A DNA stretch of 12,115 bases from Candidatus Rokuibacteriota bacterium (GTDB taxonomy: Bacteria; Methylomirabilota; Methylomirabilia; Rokubacteriales; CSP1-6). Each line of letters opens with the position of its first letter. Within the stretch, counting starts at the first letter, position 1. The notes below the pieces were generated by a model. That model was not told the DNA's origin. It did not search any database and saw only the letters and a program-made list of their open reading frames with translations. Position numbers and translations under genes: made by a program. Location: assembly GCA_016201575.1 (NCBI GenBank), contig JACQCN010000015.1:1-12115 (forward strand), written 5' to 3'. This document shows, piece after piece, positions 11,697 through 12,115 of this stretch.

Positions 11697-12115
11697 GAGT
11701 TCCCTTCCAGGAGCTCGACGAGCTCGTCGAAGAGATCCCGCTGGCGTGGCCGGCGTCGCCCCCGCGGCGCGGGCGGGCTCTGGTCGGCCGCGAAGCGGGG
11801 AATGTCCAGGCGCCGGCGCTCGGCCGCCACCGTGCGCATGATCTCCTCCTGCGTCGGGGCCATGTCCCCGGTGAACGGATCATCCCGCAGGGACGGATCG
11901 AAGCCGCTCCCCGGCGGCATCGCGTCGAGGGCGGCCGACGCCTCCCGCACCGCCTCCATGTCCCGGGCTCGGCCCGCGATCCCCCGCGCCGCGCGCAGAC
12001 ATCGCCGGGCGCGTTCGCGGTCTCGCTCGCTTCGCGCGGCTCGCAGCGCCCGCCCGCGGGCCAGGAGAAACCGGTGCAGGAGGGGGCCGTCGTCCGCGAG
12101 GCCGCGCCCGGACGC
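11693..12115 (-). CDS. Unknown helical protein, N-terminus beyond the window; first visible gene of the Hsp70 operon
   Basis: No family recognised. The frame is open from its stop at 11693 to the window edge (140 residues visible), so ATG at 11959 is probably internal and the true start lies outside. The visible part begins with charged helices rich in Arg/Ala (HRFLLARGRALRAARSERDR and on through CLRAARGIAGRARDMEAVRE). A Pro/Asp-rich connector follows, then QEEIMRTVAAERRRLDIP, a basic run RGRRRPRQR, and the acidic end LFDELVELLEGNS. The pattern of helices followed by a short amphipathic C-terminal segment suggests a partner-binding or adaptor role. The stop overlaps the J-protein GTG (GTGA), so it is part of the coupled operon. 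Function not assigned. Confidence 0.6.
   Translation of the reverse strand, partial: ASGRGLADDGPLLHRFLLARGRALRAARSERDRERARRCLRAARGIAGRARDMEAVREASAALDAMPPGSGFDPSLRDDPFTGDMAPTQEEIMRTVAAERRRLDIPRFAADQSPPAPRGRRRPRQRDLFDELVELLEGNS

Overview
The window is a GC-rich (roughly 70%) piece of bacterial chromosome with nearly all genes on the minus strand. A Pal-type lipoprotein and an outer-membrane beta-barrel protein indicate a Gram-negative (diderm) cell. Base composition, coupled gene starts and repeat-laden spacers suggest an uncultivated soil or subsurface lineage such as Rokubacteria/Methylomirabilota or a deltaproteobacterial relative. That placement is inference; no marker gene is present.

Layout from left to right. 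(1) 1-960: one end of an IS701-family insertion sequence whose transposase is frameshifted by an exact 106-bp tandem duplication. (2) 1049-2618: an envelope pair transcribed pal then OMP barrel; the Pal has an unusually long Gly/Ala-rich linker. (3) 2749-3024: a broken fragment resembling the start of a selenium-binding protein (SBP56/methanethiol oxidase). (4) 3103-6204: a GabT-like class III aminotransferase and an NAD-type aldehyde dehydrogenase, probably turning an omega-amino acid into a semialdehyde and then an acid. They are separated by a 290-bp spacer full of repeats, and an operator-like palindrome lies upstream of the dehydrogenase. (5) 6438-7443: a divergent pair, a small HExxH metalloprotein and an exported small beta-sandwich protein, the only convincing plus-strand gene. 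(6) 7559-8396: a complete MntA-HepT toxin-antitoxin pair. (7) 8565-12115: five minus-strand genes (one partial), joined by four successive 4-nt start/stop overlaps: unknown protein, minimal J-domain protein, GrpE-like factor, Hsp70, zinc-ribbon protein.

The most unusual system is the last. It looks like a dedicated, self-contained Hsp70 machine that differs from housekeeping DnaK-DnaJ-GrpE in several ways. Its J protein has an interrupted HPD motif and no substrate-binding domains. Its Hsp70 has Asn where DnaK has the autophosphorylated Thr and carries an acidic insert. A separate zinc-ribbon protein ends the operon. Both ends of the window cut through genes. No tRNA, rRNA or CRISPR array was seen.
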